From Rossellomorea orangium (lineage in GTDB: Bacteria > Bacillota > Bacilli > Bacillales > Bacillaceae_B): a stretch of 64,000 nucleotides of DNA. The notes beneath the pieces are model-generated. The model was not told the DNA's origin. It saw nothing but the letters and a program-made list of their open reading frames with translations, and searched no databases. Shown in pieces: positions 43,611-52,806 of this stretch; positions within the stretch are counted from its first letter, which is position 1, and each line of letters opens with the position of its first letter. The DNA is taken from positions 289,871-353,870 of the forward strand of contig NZ_JAHWGH010000008.1 of the NCBI RefSeq assembly GCF_019334305.1. Direction: 5' to 3'. The translations under genes and the position numbers were made by a program.

Positions 43611-44966
43611 ATGTCTTTCACGATAGGAATGACGATTTTTGTATTCGTGATGACGATGGTAGTGATTTTTCTGAGACCCGGTGGGATGAATGAAGCCTGG
43701 CCGGCATCCATAGGGGCTTTGATCATCTTATTTATGGGGACTGTATCCCTATCTGATGTTGCAGATATCATTGATAAAATAGGGGGCGCGTCCATTACCA
43801 TCATAGCCACCATTGTCATGGCAGTCATTTTAGAAAGCTTCGGTTTTTTTCATTGGGTGGCTGCCAGGATGGTGAAGTTGTCTAAATACTCAGGATATCG
43901 TTTGTATTGGTACATTCAATTGCTATGTTTCACCATGACCCTGTTATTCAACAACGATGGCAGTATTCTCATTACAACCCCTATCTTGATTTTACTTCTT
44001 AAAAATCTTCGATTAAAACCCCATGAAATGATTCCGTATCTATTGAGTGGCGCACTGATTGCCACCGCTTCGAGTGCTCCGATCGGAGTAAGTAATATTG
44101 TGAACTTGATTGCATTGGAGATTGTTCATATGAGTCTCTACATGCATACTGCCATGATGTTTGTACCTGCAACCTTGGGATTGGTATTCATGTCATTGCT
44201 AATGTTCATCGTATTAAAGAATAAGTTACCGAAGACATTACCAAGGTCCACTTATGATGTGGAAGAGCACTTTTTTACGAAGAATTTCCATCCGTTGAAA
44301 GGAACGATTTCTGTCGAAACGAAGAAAAAGCGGACAGCCTTCATGCTGAAAGTGTTACTGTTTGTCTTCATCATGCGCTGTCTCCTTTTCGTCGCTTCCT
44401 TCTTTGCGATCCCGATTGAATTGGTAGCGGTACTTGGATCAATCGTACTCCTGATATGGAGATGGTACCATTTAGGGACGAACCCGTTGGATATATTGAA
44501 AAAAACACCTTGGCATATTCTGATCTTTGCGTTTTCCATGTACGTCATCATTTATGGATTGCATAATGCGGGGCTGACGGATTTGCTGGTTACGCTTTGC
44601 GAACCGATCGTCAACCAGGGACTTATGCAGGCGAGCTTCACTATGGGGGGATTGGTTTCGATTCTTTCGAATATCTTTAATAACCACCCTGCACTTATGG
44701 TCGGGACGATTACCTTGACGGAAATGGGTCTGGATCCCATTACGCTCAAGACGATTTATCTTGCTAATGTCATCGGCAGTGATATCGGTTCCCTGCTATT
44801 ACCGATCGGCACCCTGGCATCACTTATTTGGATGCATATCCTCAGACAAAACCATATTAAAGTCAGCTGGAAGGATTACTTGAGTGTATCCTTGATTGTC
44901 ATCCCTGCTGCAACGGTCGTTTCTCTATTCCTGTTATTCTATTGGGTACAAATGGTGTTCGCATGA
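43611..44966 (+). CDS. ArsB/NhaD-family membrane transporter
   Basis: A 451-aa protein with about 11 membrane helices. Segments such as ILESFGFFHWVAARMVKLS, LLFNNDGSILITTPI and ASSAPIGVSNIVNLIA fit the ion transporter superfamily that includes ArsB (arsenite) and NhaD (Na+/H+). Which ion is moved cannot be read; there is no arsR or arsC nearby. ATG 43611 follows AAAGGAG, and the longer frame to 43503 is disregarded. It lies at the boundary of the core chromosome, right next to the island. Confidence 0.75.
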   Translation: MSFTIGMTIFVFVMTMVVIFLRPGGMNEAWPASIGALIILFMGTVSLSDVADIIDKIGGASITIIATIVMAVILESFGFFHWVAARMVKLSKYSGYRLYWYIQLLCFTMTLLFNNDGSILITTPILILLLKNLRLKPHEMIPYLLSGALIATASSAPIGVSNIVNLIALEIVHMSLYMHTAMMFVPATLGLVFMSLLMFIVLKNKLPKTLPRSTYDVEEHFFTKNFHPLKGTISVETKKKRTAFMLKVLLFVFIMRCLLFVASFFAIPIELVAVLGSIVLLIWRWYHLGTNPLDILKKTPWHILIFAFSMYVIIYGLHNAGLTDLLVTLCEPIVNQGLMQASFTMGGLVSILSNIFNNHPALMVGTITLTEMGLDPITLKTIYLANVIGSDIGSLLLPIGTLASLIWMHILRQNHIKVSWKDYLSVSLIVIPAATVVSLFLLFYWVQMVFA

Positions 44967-44971
44967 TGAAA

Positions 44972-45006
44972 AAAAGCGGAGAACATTAGATTGTTCTCCG
45001 CTTTTG
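44972..45006. terminator. Terminator between the ArsB/NhaD gene and nagB
   Basis: AAAGCGGAGAACA/TGTTCTCCGCTTT stem; A- and T-rich flanks fit use from both sides. Confidence 0.8.
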
Positions 45007-45036
45007 CATTTTACTATATTCCACATTCTAACCCTT

Positions 45037-45786
45037 TCATCTAGTCAGTAATTTATGATTCTTCACCAAAGCCAACGCTTCTTCATCGGCAATGACTGTC
45101 ACATTCGAATGCCGGTTCAAGACAGAAGCGGGAAAGTCCTCTGAAATGGTCCCTTCCACTAACTTTTTCATAGCATCCTGCTTAGAATGACCAGAGGCGA
45201 GAAGAAGGATTTCTTTGCTTTTCAAAATGGATGCGATACCCATCGTAATGGCATGTGTCGGCACCTCTTCGATGGAATCGAAATACCGGGCATTGGCCTC
45301 ACGCGTGGATGGTGTAAGTTCAACAATATGAGTGGGGGAATCAAAAGAAGTGCCGGGCTCATTAAATCCGATATGTCCATTGCTTCCGATTCCGAGCACC
45401 TGAAGGTCTATTCCTCCCTCGGAATGAATCTTTTCATCATATGCTTGGCATTCCCGGTCAAGGTCGGCGGCTTTACCTGAAGGAATATGCGTGTTTTCTA
45501 ATGGGATGTCAATATGATTAAACAGGTTCTCCTTCATATAGTGACAATAGCTGTTGGGGTGGTTGCCGGACAATCCGATGTATTCGTCCAGATTAAAGGA
45601 AGACACATGCTGATAGGACGTCTTATTTTCCTGATGGTCATTGATCAAATCTTGATAAAGACCTTGTGGTGTGCCACCTGTGGCTAATCCCAGTGTGATT
45701 TTATTGCTTTTTTTAACTTTGGATAACAGATAGTCTGCCGCGACACGACTCATTTCCTGGTAGTCTTTTACTTCAATTAGTTTCAT
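45037..45786 (-). CDS. nagB: Glucosamine-6-phosphate deaminase
   Basis: A 249-aa enzyme converting glucosamine-6-P to fructose-6-P and ammonia. LGLATGGTPQGLY near 35 binds the phosphate; FNLDEYIGL near 67, the GIGSNGHIGFNEPG loop near 133 and THIVELTPSTR are family signatures. ATG 45786 follows GAGAGGATG. It overlaps the end of nagA by 14 bases and is translated from the same minus-strand operon, controlled by the NagR operators near 47.0-47.1 kb. Confidence 0.93.
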   Translation of the reverse strand: MKLIEVKDYQEMSRVAADYLLSKVKKSNKITLGLATGGTPQGLYQDLINDHQENKTSYQHVSSFNLDEYIGLSGNHPNSYCHYMKENLFNHIDIPLENTHIPSGKAADLDRECQAYDEKIHSEGGIDLQVLGIGSNGHIGFNEPGTSFDSPTHIVELTPSTREANARYFDSIEEVPTHAITMGIASILKSKEILLLASGHSKQDAMKKLVEGTISEDFPASVLNRHSNVTVIADEEALALVKNHKLLTR

Positions 45787-46981
45787 GAATGTCATCCTCT
45801 CGAAGATAGGCTGTTTTCCCTTTGCAGAGCGTTGAATACACATCTTTGTTTTCGTCCAGTATCACGATGTCTGCATCTTTAAGGGGAGCAAGGCTTCCTT
45901 TACGGTCATAGACCTGTAATTGCCTGGCTGGATTTTCTGAGGTCATTTTAATGGCACTCCTCATATCGCCCGTTGTGAATTCTTGAATGTTTGTAAAGGC
46001 ATCTTTCATTTTCAGGACGCTTCCTGCCAATGTGTCTTCATCCAATAATGCCTTTCCGTCCTTGACCGTCACCATCTGGCCACCGAGATCATACTGGCCG
46101 TTCTTCAAGCATTTTGCTCTCATAGAATCGGTGATCAGGATTAAGCGTTCCTCTGAAATTACATTGAATGCGAGCTGGATCACTTCCGGTCGGACGTGGA
46201 TGCCGTCTGAAATCAATTCCACCATTAATTCCTTTCGTAAGAAGGAGGCTCCGACAATGCCGGGCTCACGATGGTGTAAACCGGACATTTGATTAAACAA
46301 GTGGGTCACATGGGACAACCCGGCATTGATGGCTTCCCCTACTTCATCAAAGGTAGCGCTGGAGTGGCCGACTGAAGAAATAATCCCATGTTCCTTTAAG
46401 TAATGGATCAATTCATATTCATCATCCAGCTCAGGAGCCAGAGTGACTAACTTAATTTGGTCTTGAGATATGGCCTGCCAATGTTTAAATGTATCGATAC
46501 TAGGCTTTTGGATACGGTTGAGAGGCTGTGCCCCCGCTTTGTCAGGATTGATGAAAGGACCCTCTAAATGGATACCGAGGATTTCTGCCTGACCTTCTGT
46601 TTGCCTCGAAGACATATAGTCCGAAGTAGCCTTCAATGCTTTTTCGATTGCACCGGATTCTTCGGTCATGGTCGTAGCGAGAAAGCTCGTGGTTCCTTCT
46701 TTCGGGAGGGTCTTTGTCATGGTATCAAGGGCTTCCTGTGATGCATCCATTGTGTCCGCGCCATTTACTCCGTGAATGTGTATATCTATCATTCCAGGGA
46801 TAACACTATAACCATGGGGCAGATTTATCTCTCTATACTTATCTGAATGTGTTAATTGGGAGAGGTCACCGATTTCGGTGATCAGTCCATTTTCTATTTT
46901 GATAAATCCGTTTTCATATACGTCATCTTCTGCATAGATGATTCCGCCTAGAATAAGCAGGTTTTCTATATTTAAGGTCAC
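45773..46981 (-). CDS. nagA: N-acetylglucosamine-6-phosphate deacetylase
   Basis: A 402-aa amidohydrolase that removes acetyl from GlcNAc-6-P. Metal and substrate motifs: IDIHIHGVNGADTMD near 60, HLEGPF near 130, SVGHSSAT near 190, HLFNQMSGLHHREPG near 215 and ITDSMRA near 270. GTG 46981 sits eight bases after AAGGAG and is preferred to GTG 46990. It is the first gene of nagAB, divergent from the GlcNAc PTS gene. Confidence 0.93.
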   Translation of the reverse strand: MTLNIENLLILGGIIYAEDDVYENGFIKIENGLITEIGDLSQLTHSDKYREINLPHGYSVIPGMIDIHIHGVNGADTMDASQEALDTMTKTLPKEGTTSFLATTMTEESGAIEKALKATSDYMSSRQTEGQAEILGIHLEGPFINPDKAGAQPLNRIQKPSIDTFKHWQAISQDQIKLVTLAPELDDEYELIHYLKEHGIISSVGHSSATFDEVGEAINAGLSHVTHLFNQMSGLHHREPGIVGASFLRKELMVELISDGIHVRPEVIQLAFNVISEERLILITDSMRAKCLKNGQYDLGGQMVTVKDGKALLDEDTLAGSVLKMKDAFTNIQEFTTGDMRSAIKMTSENPARQLQVYDRKGSLAPLKDADIVILDENKDVYSTLCKGKTAYLREDDIHETN

Positions 46982-47029
46982 TGATATCACTCCTTCGAGT
47001 ACATTACACTTCTACAATACCACCAGAAA

Positions 47030-47045
47030 GTATAGATGTCTATAC
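47030..47045. promoter_or_regulatory. NagR-type operator 1 (upstream of nagA)
   Basis: GTATAGATGTCTATAC is a palindrome apart from its centre, with GTATAG half-sites. It resembles NagR/DasR operators and lies about 50 bases from the nagA start. Confidence 0.75.
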
Positions 47046-47125
47046 CAGTTTGAGTTCTGCATACATATTATTTAACGTGATTTGCGATAATATACTTATG
47101 AAAGAGAGACTTTATTCATAAAATT

Positions 47126-47143
47126 GGTATAGACATCTATTCC
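47126..47143. promoter_or_regulatory. NagR-type operator 2 (upstream of nagP)
   Basis: GGTATAGACATCTATTCC shares the GTATAG..CTAT half-sites of operator 1, 59 bases before the PTS gene start. Confidence 0.75.
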
Positions 47144-47201
47144 TTATTAATGATATGATTCTGCCTAAGCGCTTTCAATTGAAACTAAAGGAGAGAATAG
47201 T

Positions 47202-48581
47202 ATGTTAGGTTTTTTACAACGAATCGGTAAATCACTCATGCTTCCCATCGCGGTCCTTCCGGCAGCTGCCTTATTGCTGCGCCTGGGTCAGGATGATCTA
47301 CTGGGAATCGCGTTCATGTCTGAAGCAGGAGATGCCATATTTAAAAATTTAGCTTTAATCTTTGCCATCGGGGTGGCCATCGGGTTTTCGAAAGATGGAA
47401 ATGGTACAGCCGGGTTAGCTGGTGCCATCGGTTATCTCGTGTTAACGGGTGGATTGAAGGCTCTGGACCCTGATGCCAATATGGCGATATTCGGCGGGAT
47501 CATTTCAGGTGTCGTTGCGGGGTTACTATATAACCGCTTCAATGATATTAAACTTCCGTCTTGGCTCGGCTTCTTTGGAGGAAGACGCTTCGTTCCGATC
47601 GTGACGGCTGCGTCCATGGTTATCCTCGCAGGTATATTCGGGGTTGTCTGGCCGCCGATTCAGAGCGGGATCAATTCCATCGGTGAATGGATCATCGGGG
47701 CCGGGGCGACGGGAGTCGGTGTGTTTGGACTATTGAACCGCCTTCTCATTCCGGTTGGATTGCACCATGTATTGAATACACTTGTTTGGTTTGAATTCGG
47801 GACATTCAAAGATGCGGCAGGGGAAGTTGTGAAGGGGGATATTCCTCGATTCTTTGCAGGAGATCCAACAGCAGGAACGTTTCAGACGGGATTCTTCCCA
47901 ATCATGATGTTCGGTCTTCCTGCAGCTTGTCTTGCCATGATCGTGACAGCAAAAAAACATATGCGTGCCAACGTAGCGGGTATGTTAATCGGACTCGCCG
48001 TCACTTCCTTCTTAACAGGGATCACTGAGCCGATTGAATTCAGCTTCATGTTCTTATCACCTGTCCTTTACGGAATTCATGCGGTCCTGACGGCGAGTTC
48101 CATGGTCATTACCTACGTTCTTGGCATTCATCATGGCTTCGGTTTCTCAGCAGGTGCCTTTGACTTCATCCTCAATTTCAGTATCGGTCAAAAACCTTGG
48201 CTATTATTAGGAGTCGGGATTCTATACGGAATCATCTACTTCCTATTGTTCACGTTCTTAATCAGAAAGTTCGATTTGAAGACTCCTGGTCGTGAAGATG
48301 ATGCAGAAGAGGTTGTCTCAGATCATTCAAGAGGAAATAGTAAATACGAAACAATGGCTTCCCATTTTCTCCAAGATCTTGGCGGCAAAGAAAACCTGGC
48401 AGCAATCGATAACTGTGCCACACGTTTACGCTTGCAGATCAATGATGTCACGCTGGTAGATGAAAAGGCATTAAAGGCTCACGGAGCAAAAGGTGTGATG
48501 AAGGTGAATGACAAAAACCTTCAGGTCATCGTCGGAACGGATGTAGAATTTGTCGCAGACGAGATGAGGAAATTACACTAA
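47202..48581 (+). CDS. nagP: PTS GlcNAc-specific EIICB component
   Basis: A 459-aa sugar transporter. The EIIC part (1 to about 360) starts LQRIGKSLMLPIAVLPAAAL and includes ITEPIEFSFMF near 275 and GIHHGFGFSAG near 310. The EIIB domain at the C-terminus has the phosphorylated Cys in NCATRLRL near 405. It imports N-acetylglucosamine as the 6-phosphate, feeding nagA and nagB. GGAGAG precedes the ATG. EIIA must be supplied by another protein. Confidence 0.9.
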   Translation: MLGFLQRIGKSLMLPIAVLPAAALLLRLGQDDLLGIAFMSEAGDAIFKNLALIFAIGVAIGFSKDGNGTAGLAGAIGYLVLTGGLKALDPDANMAIFGGIISGVVAGLLYNRFNDIKLPSWLGFFGGRRFVPIVTAASMVILAGIFGVVWPPIQSGINSIGEWIIGAGATGVGVFGLLNRLLIPVGLHHVLNTLVWFEFGTFKDAAGEVVKGDIPRFFAGDPTAGTFQTGFFPIMMFGLPAACLAMIVTAKKHMRANVAGMLIGLAVTSFLTGITEPIEFSFMFLSPVLYGIHAVLTASSMVITYVLGIHHGFGFSAGAFDFILNFSIGQKPWLLLGVGILYGIIYFLLFTFLIRKFDLKTPGREDDAEEVVSDHSRGNSKYETMASHFLQDLGGKENLAAIDNCATRLRLQINDVTLVDEKALKAHGAKGVMKVNDKNLQVIVGTDVEFVADEMRKLH

Positions 48582-48705
48582 ATGAAGAGAGCCGGGTGAA
48601 ACCCCGTCGGACTTTTTCTATAGACATCGGATAATTGCCTGTTATAAACAGTGTGAATATAATAAAATAGAACATACATCCGTTATATCGAAAGGAGAAC
48701 AGTTC

Positions 48706-49431
48706 GTGGTTAATAAAAATTCTCCTCTTCCTTTGTATTATCAGTTAGAAGAACATCTTAAACAATTAATACAGTCTGAAGAGCTTAAGCCAGGTGATGC
48801 TCTGCCGTCTGAGAGAGAGCTTGCTGAATCGTTTAAAATCAGCAGGATGACCGTGAGACAGGCAATTACCAATCTTGTAAATAAAAATGTTTTATATAGA
48901 GAAAAAGGTAGGGGTACATTCGTCTCCCATCGGAAGATTGAACAAAGCCTGCAAGGATTGACAAGCTTCAGTGAAGATATGAAGAGTCGGGGGCTTGAAC
49001 CTGGGAATAAATTATTGCACTTCGAGATTTCTCCCGCCGAAGATGATATCCGGGAACTTCTTTCATTAGAGGAAGATGAACTTGTGTATACAATGAAGCG
49101 TATCCGCCTTGCCAATGGGGAACCGATGGCTCTGGAAACGAGTTATATACCGGTGAGGCTCCTTCCTGGCTTGAATCAGGAAGTACTGGGAAAATCACTG
49201 TATCATTACATCGAAAGCGAACTGAATCTTCACATCAGCCACGCCACCCAATCAGTGGAAGCGGCGACTGTGTCGGATGCCGATACGAAGCATCTGAAGG
49301 TAAAGAGCGGGGAACCAGTCCTTTTCATTCAACGGGACTCATTCCTCGAAGACGGTACACCTTTTGAATTAGTGCGATCCGTTTATCGTGCAGATAAATA
49401 TAAGTTTAAAATCAATTTGGACAGACTGTGA
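48706..49431 (+). CDS. nagR: NagR/YvoA transcriptional repressor (GntR/HutC)
   Basis: A 241-aa regulator: an N-terminal winged helix (LKPGDALPSERELAESFKIS and MTVRQAI) and a C-terminal UTRA ligand domain (GLTSFSEDMKSRGLEPG near 85, THAT, RSVYRADKY). It senses amino-sugar phosphates. It starts at GTG after AAAGGAG, 124 bases after nagP; the gap contains one further half-site (CTATAGACAT) near 48619. Confidence 0.9.
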   Translation: MVNKNSPLPLYYQLEEHLKQLIQSEELKPGDALPSERELAESFKISRMTVRQAITNLVNKNVLYREKGRGTFVSHRKIEQSLQGLTSFSEDMKSRGLEPGNKLLHFEISPAEDDIRELLSLEEDELVYTMKRIRLANGEPMALETSYIPVRLLPGLNQEVLGKSLYHYIESELNLHISHATQSVEAATVSDADTKHLKVKSGEPVLFIQRDSFLEDGTPFELVRSVYRADKYKFKINLDRL

Positions 49432-49435
49432 AAAA

Positions 49436-49475
49436 AGAGCAGGAGCCTTCAATGAAAGGGCTCCTGTTCTTTTTA
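49436..49475 (+). terminator. Terminator after nagR
   Basis: AGAGCAGGAGCC pairs with GGGCTCCTGTTCT around a short loop, followed by T5. Confidence 0.85.
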
Positions 49476-49516
49476 TTGTGTCGAAGTGATTGTTCATTTT
49501 GGATATATAAAAAGTA

Positions 49517-49547
49517 GAACTCCCCTAAGTATATTGGGGAGTTTCTT
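49517..49547. terminator. Second hairpin in the nagR downstream gap
   Basis: GAACTCCCC pairs with GGGGAGTTTC; the flank is moderately T-rich. It may serve as a backup terminator. Confidence 0.5.
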
Positions 49548-49628
49548 TAGTAGGAATACAAAACCCTTATTTCATCGTAATCTTTTAATAAAGAGTATCT
49601 CCGTAATAGCAGTATCAGCAATAGTGAA

Positions 49629-49816
49629 ATAAGCGGAGAGTTTCCGGTTATATTCAAAATGAAAGTTGTTTAAAGGTTTATAAGCGGAGATTTTCCGCTT
49701 ATGCAAAGAAAAATCACCCTGTACTGTATGCATTGGGATCAATAGGCGGAAAATATCCGTCTATTTCAGCTTTTTTAACTATTAAATACTAATGAAACGG
49801 AATTTTTCCGGCTATT
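49629..49816. repeat. Four spaced imperfect palindromes (GCGGA..TCCGC type)
   Basis: Units of 23-25 bases at 49629-49651, 49680-49702, 49741-49765 and 49794-49816. Each has an (AT)AAGCGGA-like left arm and a TCCG(CT)TTAT-like right arm; the second is a near-perfect palindrome. Starts are 51, 61 and 53 bases apart. They fill the gap between nagR and the SIS gene. Confidence 0.7.
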
Positions 49817-49898
49817 TATAGCTCTGATGCTTAACCTGATTTGATCTTCCAAGCGATAAGTGCAGACCAGATTAGAACAATCAATACAAAATGCCTCT

Positions 49899-50642
49899 TT
49901 ATAGTCCTTTGGTTAACAGAGGAATTCTCCTGCGGTACTTTTCAATCAACCGTTCGTTATGATCCTCTGCACCGTTTACATTTCCGCTCTTGAAGATCGG
50001 GGGCTCAAATCCTTCTTCCGCCATGTTTCCGATGGCGCCGGCCATGACACTATTCAAAATCGCAGCTCCGACGACGGTCGATGAAGGGGAGAATGGAACT
50101 GCCACCCGTTCATCATTCAGAATAGCATCTCCTACAACAGAGTGGTTATTAATGGCCAGATCTGTTACTTGACTCAAAAATTTTCCGCTCTCATGTCTGG
50201 ATGTTTCATTTTCAACGTAGTCAAACGAACTGATGGATACAACATAAGCACCTTTTTGCTTCGCATGAAGAGCAACATCGAGGGGAACCGGATTCTTCCC
50301 TGAAGTAGAGATGACGATTACTACATCGTGGGTCTGAATGTCCTGTCTTTCCACGAATGTACCCGCGTATTCCCTGGATTTTTCTAACTGAGAAGATCGT
50401 ACGGCTCCTTCATGAAGCATAAGTGGCTCTATCAGAATGGGGTTGATTGGAACGAGTCCACCTGCTCTGTAGAAAACTTCTTCAGATAGGATGTGTGAGT
50501 GACCGCACCCGAAGAGATGGATAATGCCGTCGTGTTGAATGCAAGAAGAAATTTTTTGGGCGAGTATGGCTAATTTATCAGCTTCCTCTGTTTGTACAAT
50601 CTGCAGCTTTTCCTGTATTTTTTCAAAGTAAGTAGAAATCAT
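49899..50642 (-). CDS. SIS-domain protein (UPF0309 type)
   Basis: A 247-aa sugar isomerase-like protein. IHLFGCGHSHILSEEVFYRAGG near 40-61 (with its GCGHS phosphate loop) and VVIVISTSGKNPVPLDVA near 108 are the SIS fold's phosphosugar-binding loops. The family is annotated UPF0309 and is thought to act on phosphorylated amino sugars. Its location close to nag genes fits. It is divergent from the sugar kinase gene. Confidence 0.8.
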   Translation of the reverse strand: MISTYFEKIQEKLQIVQTEEADKLAILAQKISSCIQHDGIIHLFGCGHSHILSEEVFYRAGGLVPINPILIEPLMLHEGAVRSSQLEKSREYAGTFVERQDIQTHDVVIVISTSGKNPVPLDVALHAKQKGAYVVSISSFDYVENETSRHESGKFLSQVTDLAINNHSVVGDAILNDERVAVPFSPSSTVVGAAILNSVMAGAIGNMAEEGFEPPIFKSGNVNGAEDHNERLIEKYRRRIPLLTKGL

Positions 50643-50775
50643 GATTTTCCCGCTTTCCTGTTTTCTTTCAGCATAACATACTGATCATGAACATTTTCAC
50701 ACCTTATACCTGCCTGACTGGTAAGGATTTGCTATAGTTAGAAGTAAATCAATATGTAACAGGGAGGAAATGAAT

Positions 50776-51726
50776 ATGAAACAAGGAATAATCTCACTTG
50801 GAGAAGCCCTGATAGACTTTATCCCATTGGATGAACAGAGTGCAACCTATCAAAAAAGTCCAGGTGGAGCGCCTGCCAATGTGGCTGTCGGGCTGGCTCG
50901 ATTGGGTGCAAGATCCACATTTTTAGGGAAAGTAGGTAAGGATTTATTAGGAGAATACCTGAAGGAGACCCTTACCGTTTATGGAGTAAGACCGAATCAA
51001 CTCCTCATGACTTCAGATGTACGTACCGGTGTGGTATTTGTAACGAATGGAAAAGAGGGAGAACGAAGCTTTGACTTTTATATCGATCCGAGTGCCGACC
51101 GCTTCCTCGAAGTTGATGATATTGACGAAGGGGATCTCATCACCCATAAAATCCTGCACTTCGGTTCCATCTCCTTGATCAGCTCACCCGCAAAGGAAGC
51201 GACACAACATGCAGTGAAAGTAGCGAAAGAGAATGGTTTAATCATATCCTATGATCCAAATATCCGATTGGGATTATGGGATTCAGAGAAGTATGCTCTG
51301 GAAACGATTAAAAACATGCTGAATGAAGTAGATGTTTTGAAAATCTCTGATGATGAACTCCAATTCATTACTGGTGAAAAAGAGATTGAAGCAGGGGTGT
51401 CGAATCTAAGCAATGCTTACAATATTCCTTTAATGATCATCACGATGGGGTCAGAAGGAAGCTATGTGTACGTAGGGGGGGCGCGTCAGTATGTACCTGC
51501 CATGAAAGTACAAGCCGTTGATACGACGGGTGCCGGGGATGCATTTGTATCCGGTATTCTTTATTCCATCAATGACTACAAAGGGAATATTGAATCAATT
51601 TCATTAGAAGAAGCCGCACGCATGGCCCGGTTTGCTGCCGTATCCGGAGCGCTTGCAGCCTCAACCAAAGGAGCCATGACGGCGTTACCTTCTCTGGAGG
51701 AAGTAAAGAGTCATTTAGAAAAATAG
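50776..51726 (+). CDS. PfkB-family carbohydrate kinase (fructokinase-like)
   Basis: A 316-aa kinase. It starts SLGEALIDFIPL, has SPGGAPANVAVGLARLG near 30, and ends with the ATP-binding DTTGAGDAFVSG near 250, in which the Asp is the catalytic base. The sequence resembles Gram-positive fructokinases (ScrK/YdjE). ATG 50776 has GGAGG eight bases upstream, better than the ATG at 50770. It lies alone between terminators. Confidence 0.82.
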   Translation: MKQGIISLGEALIDFIPLDEQSATYQKSPGGAPANVAVGLARLGARSTFLGKVGKDLLGEYLKETLTVYGVRPNQLLMTSDVRTGVVFVTNGKEGERSFDFYIDPSADRFLEVDDIDEGDLITHKILHFGSISLISSPAKEATQHAVKVAKENGLIISYDPNIRLGLWDSEKYALETIKNMLNEVDVLKISDDELQFITGEKEIEAGVSNLSNAYNIPLMIITMGSEGSYVYVGGARQYVPAMKVQAVDTTGAGDAFVSGILYSINDYKGNIESISLEEAARMARFAAVSGALAASTKGAMTALPSLEEVKSHLEK

Positions 51727-51746
51727 ACGATACATATGCAAACCAG

Positions 51747-51784
51747 AAATAGGCTGCCGCATGGGGCAGCCTATTTCTTTTTTC
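51747..51784 (+). terminator. Terminator after the sugar kinase
   Basis: AAATAGGCTGCC pairs with GGCAGCCTATTT around CGCATGG, followed by a T run. Confidence 0.85.
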
Positions 51785-51848
51785 AAACGATTCAATAGAT
51801 GTTATAGTAAGATAATATAAAACGGATTTCATGAAAGGATTTTTCATC

Positions 51849-52670
51849 ATGACCTATAAAATGATAGTACTGGATTTAGATGATACATTATTGAGAGATG
51901 ACCAAACGATTTCAGAGCGAACAAAGGATGCTTTGTTTCAAGCCCAGGAAGCAGGGGTGAAGGTGGTCCTGGCATCTGGCCGTCCTACTTATGGAATGCG
52001 GTGGGTAGCGGAAGAATTAAAACTGAATCAATACGGAAGCTATATCCTTTCCTTTAATGGATCGAAAATCATAGATTGCAAGACAAACGAAGAGAAATAC
52101 AGCCGGACACTTTCAACTGAGACGGTTCACCGCTTATATGATTTAAGTAAACGAGAAAATGTAGGTATTCTGACTTATGCAGAAGACGCCATTATAGTAG
52201 AAGAAACAAATCAATTTGCTTCTATAGAAAGTGAACTTACAGGACTGCCGGTGAAGGTCGTTCCTGATTTCAAGGAAGCCATCACAGGGCCGGTCGTTAA
52301 AGCTCTTATGTTAAAAGAAGCGGATCGCTTGGTCGATGTGGAGAAAAAACTTCAAACCGAACTTGACGGTGAGCTAAGTGTAATGCGATCGAAGCCGTTC
52401 TTCCTTGAATTCACTCAACTTGGTGTGACAAAAGGAGCAAGCCTGGACTACCTGATCAAGCCTATGGGGATTCATCCAGAAGAAGTGATTGCCATTGGGG
52501 ACAGCTATAACGACCTGTCGATGATTGAATTTGCCGGTCTCGGGGTCGCAATGGGAAATGCACCGCAGGATATTAAAGAGAAGGCGGACTACGTCTCATC
52601 TTCGAATATGGAAGATGGCGTAGCGGAAGTCGTTGAAAAATTTGTTCTGAATGAATTATCCAAAGTTTGA
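51849..52670 (+). CDS. Cof-type HAD phosphatase
   Basis: A 273-aa HAD-superfamily hydrolase: motif I VLDLDDTLL with nucleophilic Asp near 10, motif II LASGRP near 47, the class IIB cap in the middle, motif III Lys in GVTKGAS near 200 and motif IV IGDSYNDLSM near 222. Probably dephosphorylates sugar phosphates or similar. ATG 51849 is preferred, with GAAAGGA upstream. Confidence 0.85.
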   Translation: MTYKMIVLDLDDTLLRDDQTISERTKDALFQAQEAGVKVVLASGRPTYGMRWVAEELKLNQYGSYILSFNGSKIIDCKTNEEKYSRTLSTETVHRLYDLSKRENVGILTYAEDAIIVEETNQFASIESELTGLPVKVVPDFKEAITGPVVKALMLKEADRLVDVEKKLQTELDGELSVMRSKPFFLEFTQLGVTKGASLDYLIKPMGIHPEEVIAIGDSYNDLSMIEFAGLGVAMGNAPQDIKEKADYVSSSNMEDGVAEVVEKFVLNELSKV

Positions 52671-52682
52671 TGATTAGCCATT

Positions 52683-52719
52683 GACCGGAGTCCTTGAGGG
52701 GATTCCGGTCATTTTTTTG
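52683..52719 (+). terminator. Terminator after the HAD gene
   Basis: GACCGGAGTCC pairs with GGATTCCGGTC (one bulge) around a short loop, then T7. Confidence 0.8.
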
Positions 52720-52806
52720 TTTGTCAAAGAATAAAAGGAAAAAAATGTATAAAAGTGTTCTTTCTATGATACTATTAATAGAAACATTAAAGTGGAGGAC
52801 AGGCTA

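Noticed and set aside
49629..49816. CRISPR array
   Set aside because: The units are palindromic with only four copies and variable sequence, the spacers are short and AT-rich, and no cas genes are present.
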